Source: Sulfitobacter alexandrii
Lineage (GTDB): Bacteria; Pseudomonadota; Alphaproteobacteria; Rhodobacterales; Rhodobacteraceae
Assembly: GCF_001886735.1 (NCBI RefSeq)
Contig: NZ_CP018076.1
Span: forward strand, 2,046,001-2,110,000
Direction: 5' to 3'
Length of the DNA: 64,000 bases
A program made the translations under genes and the position numbers. Within the stretch, counting starts at the first letter, position 1. Every line of letters starts with the position of its first letter. The notes beneath the pieces were generated by a model. It was not told the DNA's origin. It did not search any database and saw only the letters and a program-made list of their open reading frames with translations. Shown here in pieces: positions 56,357-64,000 of the stretch.

Positions 56357-57895
56357 ATGACAGACACGATGACCACACGCACCGGGGGCCGCGCGGCACG
56401 GCGCGCCGCCCGTGCCGCCCCGCTTGCCCAGCACCTGCGCCCCGTCCGGCCCGGACTGGAAGGCGGATTGTACCGCCCGCTCAGCGACAAGGGGATGGCG
56501 GACATCCACCAGGCCGCGCTGACCGCGCTCGAAGAGATCGGCCTTGCGGACGCGCCCGCCAGCGGGGTGGCTCACCTGAGCCGCGCCGGGGCGATTCCCG
56601 GCACCGACGGGCGGATCCGCTTTCCCCGGGGACTGGTCGAGGATGCCATCGCCAAGGCCAACCGCGAGGTGACCCTCTACAGCCGCGACGGACGGCACGA
56701 CCTCGACCTGTCCGGCACCCGCGTCCACTACGGCACCGCCGGTGCGGCGGTCCACATGGTGGACGCGCTGGGGCGCCAGTACCGCGAATGCGGTGTGCAG
56801 GACCTGCACGACGCGGCGCGGATCTGCGACGTGCTGGACAACATCCACTTCCTGCAGCGGCCGATGGTCTGCCGTGACATCACCGACAACCGCGAGATGG
56901 ATCTCAATACCGTCTATGCCTGCTGTGCGGGAACGACCAAGCACGTCGGCACGTCCTTTACCGACCCGTCCTTCGTGGCCGATGCGCTGGAGATGCTGCA
57001 CCTGATCGCGGGCGGAGAGGACAAGTGGCGCGAACGCCCCTTCGTGTCGAACTCGAACTGTTTCGTCGTCCCGCCGATGAAGTTCGCCACCGAAAGCTGC
57101 CTCGTGATGGAGGCCTGCATCGAGGGTGGGATGCCGGTGCTGCTGCTGTCGGCCGGCATGGCCGGGGCCACTGCGCCGTCGACCGTGGCGGGGGCCATCG
57201 TGCAGGCGGTGGCCGAATGCCTGGCCGGCCTCGTCTACGTGAACGCCGTCAAGCCGGGGCATCCGGCGATCTTCGGCACATGGCCCTTCGGGCTCGACCT
57301 GCGGTCGGGGGCGATGACGGGCGGATCGGGCGAGCAGGCGCTGCTGACGGCCGGCTGCGCCCAGATGCACCGGTTCTACGACCTGCCCGGCGGCGCGGCC
57401 GCCGGGATCGCGGACAGCAAGCTGCCCGACATGCAGGCCGGATGGGAACAGATGTGCTCAAACGTGATGGCGGGGCTGTCGGGGTGCAACATGATCTACG
57501 AGGCCGCGGGGATGCATGCCTCGCTGCTGGGGTTCTGCCACGAAAGCCTGATCCTCGGCGACGACCTGATCGGCCAAGCCCTGCGCTGCGTGCGCGGCAT
57601 CGAAGTCACCGAGGAGACCCTTGCCGTCGAGGAGATCCGCGCGGTCTGCATGGGCGGGCCGGGTCACTACCTCGGGACCGAGCAGACTTTGGGGCGGATG
57701 CAGTCCGATCACGTCTACCCCGCGCTGGGGGACCGGACCTCGCCCAAGGAATGGGCAGAACGCAACAAGCCGGACCTGATCGTGAAAGCCGCCCTGCGCA
57801 AGGAAGAGATCCTCGCCACGCGCGCGGCCGCGCGGTTCGACCCGGCGACCGATGCGGCCCTGCGGCGGCGGTTCAACATCCACCTGCCCGCCTGA
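56357..57895 (+). CDS. trimethylamine methyltransferase (MttB) superfamily protein, non-pyrrolysine
   Basis: A 512-residue TIM-barrel methyltransferase of the MttB superfamily, which removes methyl groups from quaternary amines (for example glycine betaine, carnitine, proline betaine) onto a corrinoid protein. Conserved parts include LSDKGMADIHQAALTALEEIGL, NTVYACCAGTTKHVGTSF, ISxNSNCFVVPPMKF-like and IEVTEETLAVEEIRAV. No in-frame stop interrupts the reading frame, so it is of the non-pyrrolysine type. The ATG at 56357 has only a weak CGGAAC site. The partner corrinoid protein is not in this window. Confidence 0.88.
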   Translation: MTDTMTTRTGGRAARRAARAAPLAQHLRPVRPGLEGGLYRPLSDKGMADIHQAALTALEEIGLADAPASGVAHLSRAGAIPGTDGRIRFPRGLVEDAIAKANREVTLYSRDGRHDLDLSGTRVHYGTAGAAVHMVDALGRQYRECGVQDLHDAARICDVLDNIHFLQRPMVCRDITDNREMDLNTVYACCAGTTKHVGTSFTDPSFVADALEMLHLIAGGEDKWRERPFVSNSNCFVVPPMKFATESCLVMEACIEGGMPVLLLSAGMAGATAPSTVAGAIVQAVAECLAGLVYVNAVKPGHPAIFGTWPFGLDLRSGAMTGGSGEQALLTAGCAQMHRFYDLPGGAAAGIADSKLPDMQAGWEQMCSNVMAGLSGCNMIYEAAGMHASLLGFCHESLILGDDLIGQALRCVRGIEVTEETLAVEEIRAVCMGGPGHYLGTEQTLGRMQSDHVYPALGDRTSPKEWAERNKPDLIVKAALRKEEILATRAAARFDPATDAALRRRFNIHLPA

Positions 57896-57913
57896 CCAGC
57901 TTCGCGGGCGCAA

Positions 57914-57948
57914 AACGGGGAGGCCCGGTGCCGTGACACCGGACCTCC
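57914..57948 (-). terminator. intrinsic terminator of the EF-hand gene
   Basis: GGAGGCCCGGTG (57919-57930) pairs with CACCGGACCTCC (57937-57948), one mismatch in the middle, loop CCGTGA. On the minus strand it is followed by CCGTTTTG. It lies ~53 bp after the EF-hand stop and between convergent genes. Confidence 0.65.
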
Positions 57949-58000
57949 GGAAGCAGCGGGGCCTGTCGTCTGCCGCGCCCCGACTGCTCCGTTCGCTGGC

Positions 58001-58258
58001 TCAGCCCTCTTCGCTGGCGGGCAGCATGCCCGCTTCCTGTGCCGTCTGGACTTCGGCTTCGTCGAGCGCGCCATCGGCGTTCAGGTCCATCGCCGAATAC
58101 TGTTCCGCCGTCACGTCCGGGTAGACGGCCTGAACTTCGGTGACGCTGAGCAGCCCGTCACCGTTCGCGTCCATCTCGGCCGCGCCGGCGCCCATGGCGT
58201 AGGCGGGCAGGCAGAGCGCGGTCAGGGCAGCGACTGTGAACTTGGTTGTCTTGGTCAT
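58001..58258 (-). CDS. secreted EF-hand (calcium-binding) protein
   Basis: An 85-residue exported protein. A Sec signal peptide covers about 1-27 (TVAALTALCLPAYAMGAGAA). Two canonical EF-hand loops follow: DANGDGLLSVTE (residues 30-41) and DLNADGALDEAE (58-69), each with Asp/Asn ligands and a terminal Glu. The product should bind calcium in the periplasm as a sensor or buffer. AAAAAGGAAG precedes the ATG. It is divergent from the sigma-factor gene over 244 bp. Confidence 0.93.
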   Translation of the reverse strand: MTKTTKFTVAALTALCLPAYAMGAGAAEMDANGDGLLSVTEVQAVYPDVTAEQYSAMDLNADGALDEAEVQTAQEAGMLPASEEG

Positions 58259-58502
58259 GGGATACTTCCTTTTTATCGAGGTTCGGTTGCGAAGGTCTTG
58301 GGTGCCTTCGATGACCTAGATGCGCGCCGCCCGGTTTGCGTTCACCGCGGCAGCCGCCCGCGCGGTTGGCTGCCGATGGGGGCCGTCGCCATGGGCAAGC
58401 CGCCGCCCAAAAAGCCCGGATCGGCCGCGTCGGCGGAAACACCCGCATTGGTTATGAGCCCGTCCGGGGGCAGGATGGCCGAAAACCCGACGAGGCAGAT
58501 CC

Positions 58503-59000
58503 ATGACAGACCCGATGACCGACCGACACCTGCTTGCGGCGCTCCTGCCGCGCCTGCGCGCCCGCGCGCGCAGGCTCACGCGGACCGCCGAAGAAGCCGA
58601 GGATCTGGCACAGGAGGTGGCGCTGAAGCTCTGGCAACTGCTGGCGGAGGCGGCCCCGATCGACGCGCCGGACCGCTATGCCATGGTCATGCTGCACAAT
58701 CTTGCCCGGCAGCGCTGGCGCGGCGCGCGGCGGACGGAGACGCTGACGGAGGACATGCTGGTGACGGCGCCTTCGGCCCCTGCCCGGCTGGCCTGCGCGG
58801 AGTTGCGCGCGGCCATCGCGCGGCTGCCGTGCGACCAGCGCGTCTGCATGGAGCTGGTGATGGCCGGCGACACCAGCCCGCAGGTGCTGGCCGCGCGGCT
58901 GGGGGTGCCCGAAGGCACGGTGATGTCGCGCCTGGCCCGGGCGCGGGCCAGCCTGCGGCGGCAGATGGCGCTTGAAGGATCGGTGGCGGAATTGCTGTGA
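58503..59000 (+). CDS. ECF-type RNA polymerase sigma factor
   Basis: A 165-residue sigma-70 family member of the extracytoplasmic-function class. Region 2 is RARARRLTRTAEEAEDLAQEVALKLWQLLAE with the DLAQEV core; region 4 is ELRAAIARLPCDQRVCMELVMAGDTSPQVLAARLGVPEGTVMSRLARARASLRRQM, with a helix-turn-helix. No anti-sigma gene is adjacent. GAGG lies before the ATG at 58503. Next to it, on the other strand, is the EF-hand gene; whether one controls the other is not known. Confidence 0.92.
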   Translation: MTDPMTDRHLLAALLPRLRARARRLTRTAEEAEDLAQEVALKLWQLLAEAAPIDAPDRYAMVMLHNLARQRWRGARRTETLTEDMLVTAPSAPARLACAELRAAIARLPCDQRVCMELVMAGDTSPQVLAARLGVPEGTVMSRLARARASLRRQMALEGSVAELL

Positions 59001-59033
59001 CCGCGGACCGGGGGCCAGCCCCCGGACCCCCGG

Positions 59034-59054
59034 TGGTATTTTTGGAACAATGAA
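59034..59054 (+). repeat. short post-stop motif GTATTTTTGG, copy B
   Basis: The sequence GGTATTTTTGGAACAATGAAG lies 34 bp after the sigma-factor stop, preceded by a GC-rich inverted segment (CGGGGGCCAGCCCCCG) and followed by CCGGGGGGCGG. The same core with TGAAG/AAAGAAG occurs after olsB (28328-28353). The GC-rich inverted segment before it could be part of a terminator. Confidence 0.5.
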
Positions 59055-59098
59055 GCCGGGGGGCGGACAAGGGGTTCGGTGCGCTTCCCTGCGGACAG

Positions 59099-59124
59099 AA
59101 AAAAGGGAGCACCGAAGTGCCCCC
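59099..59124 (-). terminator. intrinsic terminator beyond nrdJ
   Basis: On the minus strand GGGGGCAC-TTCG-GTGCTCCC is followed by six T. The stem has a UUCG tetraloop. It is ~225 bp beyond the nrdJ stop, so a transcript from nrdJ would carry a long 3' region; see the non-coding feature at 59125-59350. Confidence 0.85.
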
Positions 59125-59350
59125 TTGAGTTTCGCCGTTCAAGCTCGATTTGTTAACCGCTCGGTGTTTGTTTGCCTGCGGCCTGAACGTCGCCCAGAGC
59201 GCGCGCACGCGCTCCGTGTACGTTGCCCCGGCTGTGCCGGGGCAGCGAGTGGGTGGCAGCGTATCGCGAAGCGATGCGCGAGAACCCAACCGCTCGAGCA
59301 ATCGGGAGCGGGTCCCGATGACCCGCGCCCCGAAGGGCGCGGGGGTTTCC
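59125..59350 (-). ncRNA. candidate structured 3' UTR or small RNA downstream of nrdJ
   Basis: A 226 bp non-coding stretch between the nrdJ stop and its terminator. It contains a stem of 9 bp with a UUCG loop immediately after the stop (59322-59343, minus strand), GCCCCGGC-TGT-GCCGGGGC (59225-59243), ATCGC-GAA-GCGAT (59263-59275) and further GC-rich arms. There is no convincing protein frame. It may be a long 3' UTR, a processed small RNA, or a repeat. Orientation is taken from nrdJ and the terminator. Confidence 0.45.
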
Positions 59351-62300
59351 TCAGCTGCAGCCCGATGTTCCGCCGCAGGTGTTGCACTTCATGCAGGTGC
59401 CGTTGCGCACCAGCGTGTAGTTGCCGCATTCGCCGCAGGCCTCGCCTTCGTAGCCCTGCATCTTGGCCTTGGTGCGCGCGTCGAGGCTGGTGGCGCCGCC
59501 GGTGACGGCGGTGCTGGCCGCGACGGCGACGGCGGCGTTGCCGTCCACCTGCGGGGTCGCGGCGGCGACGGCAGCGGCCATTTCACGCTGACCGCCCTGC
59601 AGGACAACCAGTTCCTGCGGCAGCCGGTTGCGCAGGTAGCCGGTGGAGCTGATCTGGCGCAGCACCTCGAGGCTCTTGGTGGCGGCGCTTTCGGACAGTT
59701 CGGTGACATTCGCCACGCCCTCTTCCGCCTCGCCGCGACCGAGGTCGTCGAAGGTGGCGCCTTCGGGTTTGACATGCGCCAGATCGGTCCGGTCGAGGTA
59801 GCTGACCGCGAGTTCGCGGAAGATGTAGTCGAGGATCGAGGTCGCGTTGCGGATCGTCTCGTTGCCCTGAACCATGCCAGCCGGTTCGAACTTGGTGAAG
59901 GTGAAGGCATCGACGAATTCCTCGAGCGGCACGCCGTACTGAAGCCCGACGGAGACCGCGATGGCGAAGTTGTTCATCATCGCGCGGAAGCCCGCCCCTT
60001 CCTTGTGCATGTCGATGAAGATCTCGCCCAGCTTGCCATCGGCGTATTCACCGGTGCGCAGGTAGACCTTGTGCCCGCCGACGATCGCCTTCTGGGTGTA
60101 GCCCTTGCGCCGCTGGGGCATCTTTTCGCGGTGAGACTTCACGATCTCCTTCACGATCACCTTCTCGACGATCTTCTCGGCGAGGACGGCGGCCTTTTCC
60201 TGCATGGAGCCGCTTTCCAGCACCTCGGCCGCCTCGTCGTCATCCTCGACCAGCGCCGCCGCGAGCGGCTGGCTCAGCTTGGAGCCGTCGCGGTAGAGCG
60301 CGTTCGCCTTGATGCCGAGGCTCCAGGACAGTTCGTAGGCCTGTTGGCAGTCCTCGATGGTCGCGTCGTTGGGCATGTTGATCGTCTTGGAGATCGCGCC
60401 CGAGATGAAGCTCTGCGCCGCGGCCATCATGTAGATGTGGCTGTTGACGCTGAGATAGCGCTTGCCCTTCTTGCCGCAGGGGTTGGCGCAGTCGAAGATG
60501 CCGTAATGCTCTTCCTTCAGGTGCGGCGCCCCTTCCAGGGTCATGGTGCCGCAGACGTGGTCGTTGGCCGCCTCGATGTCCTTGCGCGAGAAGCCCAGCG
60601 ATTTCAGCAGGTCGAAGGTCGGGTCGTTCAGCTTGTCGGCCGGGATGCCCAGCACGTTCTTGCAGAAGGCCTCGCCCAGCGTCCACTGGTTGAAGACGAA
60701 GCGGATGTCGAAGGCCGAGGCCAGCGCCGCATCCACCTTTGCCAGCTCGTTGGGGCCGAAACCGTGCCCGGCCAGCGAGGTGTGGTTGATCCCCGGCGCG
60801 TTGCCGATGGTGCCGTGGCCCACGGCGTAGGACACGATTTCCTCGATCTGGGCGGAGCCGTAACCGAGCTTTTCCAGTGCAGCCGGAACGCTTTGGTTGA
60901 TGATCTTGAAGTAGCCGCCGCCGGCCAGCTTCTTGAACTTCACCAGGGCGAAGTCCGGTTCGATCCCGGTGGTGTCGCAATCCATCACCAGGCCGATCGT
61001 GCCGGTGGGCGCGATGACCGAGACCTGCGCGTTGCGGTAGCCGTGCTGCTCGCCCAGGGCCAGCGCCTCGTCCCAGGTGGACATGGCCACGTCGATCAGG
61101 CCGGGCTGCGGGCAGTTCGCGTGGTCGAGCGGGACAGGCTTGACCGACAGGAGTTCGTAGCCGGTGTCGTTGCCATAGGCCGCGTTGCGGTGGTTGCGGA
61201 TGACGCGCAGCATGTGGCTGCTGTTCTTGGCATACCCCGGGAAGGCGCCCAGTTCGCCCGCGATTTCGGCGGAGGTGGCGTAGGACACGCCGGTCATGAT
61301 CGCGGTCAGCGCCCCGCAGAGGCTGCGGCCCTCGTCGCTGTCATAGGAATAGCCCATGTTCATGAGCAGACCGCCGATGTTCGCATAGCCCAGACCGAGG
61401 GTGCGGAAGTCGTAGGACCGCTGCGCGATTTCCTTGGACGGGAACTGCGCCATCATCACGGAGATTTCCAGCGTCACGGTCCACAGGCGCGCGGCGTGCA
61501 TGTAGTCTTCGACGTTGAACACGCCGTCCTCAAGGAAGGTGAGCAGGTTCATCGACGCCAGGTTGCAGGCGGTGTCATCGAGGAACATGTATTCCGAGCA
61601 CGGGTTCGAGCCGCGGATCGCGCCGTCCTCGGGGCATGTGTGCCAGTCGTTGACGGTGTCGTGGTACTGGATGCCGGGATCGGCGCAGGCCCATGCGGCA
61701 TGGCCGACCTGGGCCCAGAGATCGCGGGCGCGGACGGTCTTGGCCACCTTGCCGGTGGTCCGGTCCGTGAGTTCCCAGTCGGCGTCCTTGTCCACCGCTG
61801 TCAGGAACGCATTGGTGACGCGGATCGAGTTGTTGGAGTTCTGGCCGGAGACGGAATTGTAGGCCTCTGAATCCCAGTCGGTGTCGTAGGTCGGGAATTC
61901 GATGCCGGTGTGACCCTGCTTGGCGTAGTCGAGCACGCGCTTGACGTAGGTCTCGGGGATCGCGACCTTCTTGGCCTCGCGGATCGCCTGCTTGAGCGCG
62001 TCGTTCTTGGCGGGGTCATAGGCATCGGCCTGCGCGCCGTCCCAGGCCTTGATGGCGGCGAAAAGCTTGTTCAGCTTTTCCTCGTGCATCTTGGAGCCCG
62101 CGACGATGGAGGCGACCTTCTGCTCTTCGAGCACCTTCCAGTTGATGAATTCCTCGATATCGGGGTGGTCGGCGTCGACGATCACCATCTTGGCCGCGCG
62201 GCGCGTGGTGCCGCCCGACTTGATGGCGCCGGCTGCACGATCGCCGATCTTGAGAAAGCCCATCAAGCCGGACGACTTGCCACCGCCCGACAGTTTCTCA

Positions 62301-63001
62301 CCCGCCGCACGCAGCGAGGAGAAGTTGGTGCCCGTTCCCGAGCCGTACTTGAAGAGACGCGCCTCGCGGACCCACAGGTCCATGATGCCGCCATCGCCCA
62401 CCAGATCGTCCTGGACGGACTGGATGAAGCAGGCGTGCGGCTGCGGATGTTCGTAGGAGGACTTTGACCGGGTCAGCTTGCCGGTCTTGTAGTCGACGTA
62501 GTAGTGGCCCTGCGCCGGACCGTCGATCCCGTAGGCCCAGTGCAGGCCGGTGTTGAACCACTGCGGGCTGTTGGGCGCCGCACGCTGGCTGGCCAGCATG
62601 TGGCGCATTTCGTCGTAGTAGGCACGGGCGTCTTCCTCGGAGGTGAAATAGCCCCCCTTCCAGCCCCAGTAGGCCCAGGCGCCGGCGAGCCGATCGAACA
62701 CCTGCTTGGACGAGGTTTCGCCGCCCATTTCGGCCCCTTCCGCGGGGACCGAGCGCCACAGGAACTCGGGCACGCCCTTTTCCTTGACCTTCGTAACCTC
62801 GGAGGGAACCCCGGCCTTGCGGAAGTATTTCTGCGCGATGACGTCGCTTGCGACCTGGCTCCAGCTGGCGGGCACCTCGACGTTGTCGAGCTTGAACACG
62901 ACAGAGCCGTCGGGGTTGCGGATCTCGGACACCGTGGTGACGAAATCGAGCTCGGCGTATGCATCCTTGCCCGCGGTCGTAAACTGACGTTCGATCTTCA
63001 T
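59351..63001 (-). CDS. nrdJ: vitamin B12-dependent (class II) ribonucleotide reductase
   Basis: Reduces ribonucleotides to deoxyribonucleotides with adenosylcobalamin. The 1216 residues have the ten-stranded barrel landmarks [46 protein letters not shown] and [15 protein letters not shown], and a C-terminal cysteine-rich tail [28 protein letters not shown] that probably binds zinc and relays reducing equivalents. It is the sole ribonucleotide reductase seen in the window. Two NrdR-like boxes and a DnaA box lie upstream. The ATG at 63001 is the natural start. Confidence 0.96.
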   Translation of the reverse strand: MKIERQFTTAGKDAYAELDFVTTVSEIRNPDGSVVFKLDNVEVPASWSQVASDVIAQKYFRKAGVPSEVTKVKEKGVPEFLWRSVPAEGAEMGGETSSKQVFDRLAGAWAYWGWKGGYFTSEEDARAYYDEMRHMLASQRAAPNSPQWFNTGLHWAYGIDGPAQGHYYVDYKTGKLTRSKSSYEHPQPHACFIQSVQDDLVGDGGIMDLWVREARLFKYGSGTGTNFSSLRAAGEKLSGGGKSSGLMGFLKIGDRAAGAIKSGGTTRRAAKMVIVDADHPDIEEFINWKVLEEQKVASIVAGSKMHEEKLNKLFAAIKAWDGAQADAYDPAKNDALKQAIREAKKVAIPETYVKRVLDYAKQGHTGIEFPTYDTDWDSEAYNSVSGQNSNNSIRVTNAFLTAVDKDADWELTDRTTGKVAKTVRARDLWAQVGHAAWACADPGIQYHDTVNDWHTCPEDGAIRGSNPCSEYMFLDDTACNLASMNLLTFLEDGVFNVEDYMHAARLWTVTLEISVMMAQFPSKEIAQRSYDFRTLGLGYANIGGLLMNMGYSYDSDEGRSLCGALTAIMTGVSYATSAEIAGELGAFPGYAKNSSHMLRVIRNHRNAAYGNDTGYELLSVKPVPLDHANCPQPGLIDVAMSTWDEALALGEQHGYRNAQVSVIAPTGTIGLVMDCDTTGIEPDFALVKFKKLAGGGYFKIINQSVPAALEKLGYGSAQIEEIVSYAVGHGTIGNAPGINHTSLAGHGFGPNELAKVDAALASAFDIRFVFNQWTLGEAFCKNVLGIPADKLNDPTFDLLKSLGFSRKDIEAANDHVCGTMTLEGAPHLKEEHYGIFDCANPCGKKGKRYLSVNSHIYMMAAAQSFISGAISKTINMPNDATIEDCQQAYELSWSLGIKANALYRDGSKLSQPLAAALVEDDDEAAEVLESGSMQEKAAVLAEKIVEKVIVKEIVKSHREKMPQRRKGYTQKAIVGGHKVYLRTGEYADGKLGEIFIDMHKEGAGFRAMMNNFAIAVSVGLQYGVPLEEFVDAFTFTKFEPAGMVQGNETIRNATSILDYIFRELAVSYLDRTDLAHVKPEGATFDDLGRGEAEEGVANVTELSESAATKSLEVLRQISSTGYLRNRLPQELVVLQGGQREMAAAVAAATPQVDGNAAVAVAASTAVTGGATSLDARTKAKMQGYEGEACGECGNYTLVRNGTCMKCNTCGGTSGCS

Positions 63002-63199
63002 TTTCTACTGCCTCATTCCAGCGTTAACAAAATTCGGAAAACCGCCCGTCATTGCAGACCGTCCCCACCTCAATCGCCGCCGACAGGGGCACAGATTGAC
63101 CGGGCGCCGAGAGGAGATTCCCTCCGACGTTCCTGAAGCATCGACCGTTGAACCGTTCTGGTGCCTGTCATCTGCCCTGATGCGCCCTCGGAGCGTTTA

Positions 63200-63246
63200 C
63201 CACTACATCTTGTGGCGTCATCGTCGGCCCGCACAACCTGCCGTGT
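63200..63246. promoter_or_regulatory. pair of candidate NrdR boxes upstream of nrdJ
   Basis: CCACTACATCTTGTGG (63200-63215) and GCACAACCTGCCGTGT (63231-63246) start exactly 31 bp apart, three helical turns. Compared from memory with the NrdR consensus ACACTATATATTGTGT, the first matches 12 of 16 and the second 9 of 16 positions, with CAC/GTG arms kept in both. They lie about 200 bp before the nrdJ ATG on its transcribed strand. Confidence 0.6.
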
Positions 63247-63450
63247 CGGAGGGCCTCTGGTCAACGGCTTTTTTGTCAAAATCGGCAAAGTTTCCGGTTG
63301 ACCGAAACCGTATTGTTTGAGTCTCCCGACGGGGCGCGATTCATGAACACGATATCCCCAAGTCCCCTGATCGGGGGATGCGACGCGCGGGGCGGCAAAC
63401 TGCAAAGGCTACGGCGGGTTTAAGTGCGCGTGCTCACCCTTTGGGTGAAC

Positions 63451-63459
63451 TTATCCACA
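63451..63459 (+). promoter_or_regulatory. perfect DnaA box TTATCCACA
   Basis: The 9-mer matches the strict E. coli DnaA-box consensus. It lies about 450 bp upstream of nrdJ, next to the hairpin TCACCC-TTT-GGGTGA. A single perfect box is expected by chance only rarely in a GC-rich window of this size. Other DnaA boxes in a row were not seen. Confidence 0.55.
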
Positions 63460-63698
63460 GCCTTCTGTGCGTAATTCGCGGCGGGATCAGGGCACGAAAA
63501 ATTTCTGCGGAAAAAGCGGGCACCGTCGTGAAACTGTGACCTCGCTCTGGGTCGGTTTCCAGAATCAGTGGCATTTTCGCACCTCATTTCGACACGAACC
63601 CCGGACCGGACACCACATGTAGTCGGACCGCGCCGCGAGACGGCGAATCCGGTGCCGCGCCTGCGGACCGTAGAATTCGATAATGATGATTGTGAAAG

Positions 63699-63775
63699 TG
63701 GTCGGAGCGAGAGGATTCGAACCTCCGACCCCCTGTACCCAAAACAGGTGCGCTACCAGGCTGCGCCACGCTCCG
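63699..63775 (-). tRNA. tRNA-Pro(TGG)
   Basis: On the minus strand: acceptor CGGAGCG/CGCTCCG, D arm GCGC-AGCCTGGTA-GCGC, anticodon stem CCTGT/ACAGG with loop TTTGGGT (anticodon TGG), variable loop, T arm with TTCGAAT, discriminator A and encoded CCA. The C1-G72 pair is typical of tRNA-Pro. It lies 54 bp after the DUF192 stop on the same strand. Confidence 0.97.
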
Positions 63776-63829
63776 ACCCGGCCTCTTTAGTCGCTGCACC
63801 CGTGAAAGAAAAGGCCTAGATTTGCCGCC

Positions 63830-64000
63830 TCAGCAAGGCCATGCCGGGGCGTGGGGCGCAAAGGCAGGATGGCGCAGCTGGGTGCCCTCGTCGATGCCCA
63901 GCCGCTCGGCCAGCCCGCCATTGATCTCGAGCACGGCCAGCACGTCGTCGCCCCCGTGGATGGGGGTCTCGTCCAGCGGGACCGCACGGTGATGGATGTG
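63830..64000 (-). CDS. DUF192 family protein, 3' end only
   Basis: The C-terminal 56 residues of a DUF192 protein, entering from the right edge on the minus strand. The reading HHRAVPLDETPIHGGDDVLAVLEINGGLAERLGI matches the family end, where LEI-GGLAERLGI is conserved. The start and any signal peptide are beyond the window. The role is unknown. The gene is followed at 54 bp by tRNA-Pro(TGG) on the same strand, so co-transcription is possible. Confidence 0.88.
   Translation of the reverse strand, partial: HIHHRAVPLDETPIHGGDDVLAVLEINGGLAERLGIDEGTQLRHPAFAPHAPAWPC

Larger units (their letters stand above)
63002..63698. other. long intergenic region upstream of nrdJ
   Basis: This ~700 bp gap holds the two NrdR-like boxes and the DnaA box listed separately. 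It is also rich in A/T-poor inverted repeats such as TCACCC-TTT-GGGTGA (63434-63449). I find no protein frame with a domain. The part next to the tRNA (63580-63698) holds nothing I can identify. Confidence 0.5.

Noticed and set aside
58435..58463. ECF-type promoter (GGAAAC with CGTCC) for the sigma-factor gene
   Set aside because: The spacing between the two elements is about 20 bp, too long for known ECF promoters.
58687..59301. 204-codon frame antisense to the sigma factor and covering the nrdJ 3' region
   Set aside because: It runs through a terminator hairpin and the shadow of the sigma-factor gene; composition is low-complexity Ala/Pro/Arg.
59150..61870. 906-codon open frame antisense to nrdJ
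   Set aside because: It mirrors nrdJ in high-GC DNA, has no domain, and its composition is rich in Arg/Gly/Val as expected for a shadow frame.
63480..63580. Possible cobalamin riboswitch (GCCACTG on the minus strand at 63566-63572)
   Set aside because: The B12 box and the rest of the conserved core are absent after it, so a single heptamer is chance.

Overview
The window is a 64 kb stretch of chromosomal core genome from a high-GC alphaproteobacterium, most likely a member of the Rhodobacteraceae (Roseobacter group). The evidence is the blocks dgt-argS-SPOR-nagZ-scpA-scpB and DUF177-rpmF-plsX-fabH-ihfA-merR, a two-domain dCTP deaminase, a Fur/Mur-type regulator, DUF4167 and DUF192 proteins and a class II (B12-dependent) ribonucleotide reductase. 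I see no insertion sequence, prophage, CRISPR array or rRNA. Genes are packed tightly, often with ATGA or GTGA stop/start overlaps. This assignment comes from recognised protein families; no database search was possible.

Layout. 0-4.4 kb: 3' end of ksgA, a lipoprotein, DUF4167, prmC-prfA, and two small membrane or secreted proteins that overlap tail to tail. 4.4-7.5 kb: a minus-strand operon of an M20 amidohydrolase and two agmatinase-family ureohydrolases. 7.5-20 kb: mazG, nucleoside hydrolase-GNAT-selO, transporters, DUF533, a DEAD-box helicase, fur/mur, a NYN protein, AbrB, a frameshifted DMT transporter and eno. 20-30 kb: a PRC-barrel protein, acetyltransferases, a cupin, anmK, tyrS, an SDR, a sugar acetyltransferase, an SMR exporter, an ABC-F ATPase, olsB and bamE. 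30-36 kb: the ribosomal L32/fatty-acid/phospholipid cluster, ihfA, merR, tRNA-Pro(GGG) and dcd. 36-43 kb: chromosome segregation (scpAB), cell-wall recycling (nagZ), SPOR, argS, dgt. 43-56 kb: erpA, xth, HNH, base-excision repair, cobK, an MFS carrier, an isoprenoid-synthase-like protein, cimA, cysS, an AruH-like aminotransferase and an outer-membrane barrel. 56-64 kb: an MttB-family methyltransferase, an EF-hand protein, an ECF-type sigma factor, nrdJ, tRNA-Pro(TGG) and a truncated DUF192 gene.

Themes. Translation and its quality control (ksgA, prmC, prfA, tyrS, argS, cysS, L32, two tRNA-Pro), nucleotide supply (nrdJ, dcd, dgt, mazG) and DNA maintenance (xth, alkA-like, scpAB, ihfA) dominate. 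Guanidino-compound chemistry recurs: two ureohydrolases, a Gdx/SugE-like exporter and an arginine:pyruvate-transaminase-like enzyme. Cobalamin recurs too (nrdJ, cobK, MttB family).

The most unusual signals are non-coding. A ~235 bp element occurs twice (21173-21411 and 43940-44170). It has nested inverted repeats with paired changes between copies, sits both times between convergent genes, and ends both times on the stop codon of the minus-strand gene. A ~250 nt multi-hairpin tract lies 3' of nrdJ, bounded by two UUCG hairpins. A perfect 24 bp palindrome precedes ihfA. Two NrdR-box-like sites 31 bp apart, and further out a DnaA box, lie upstream of nrdJ. A 33-codon His-rich ORF sits ahead of cysS.
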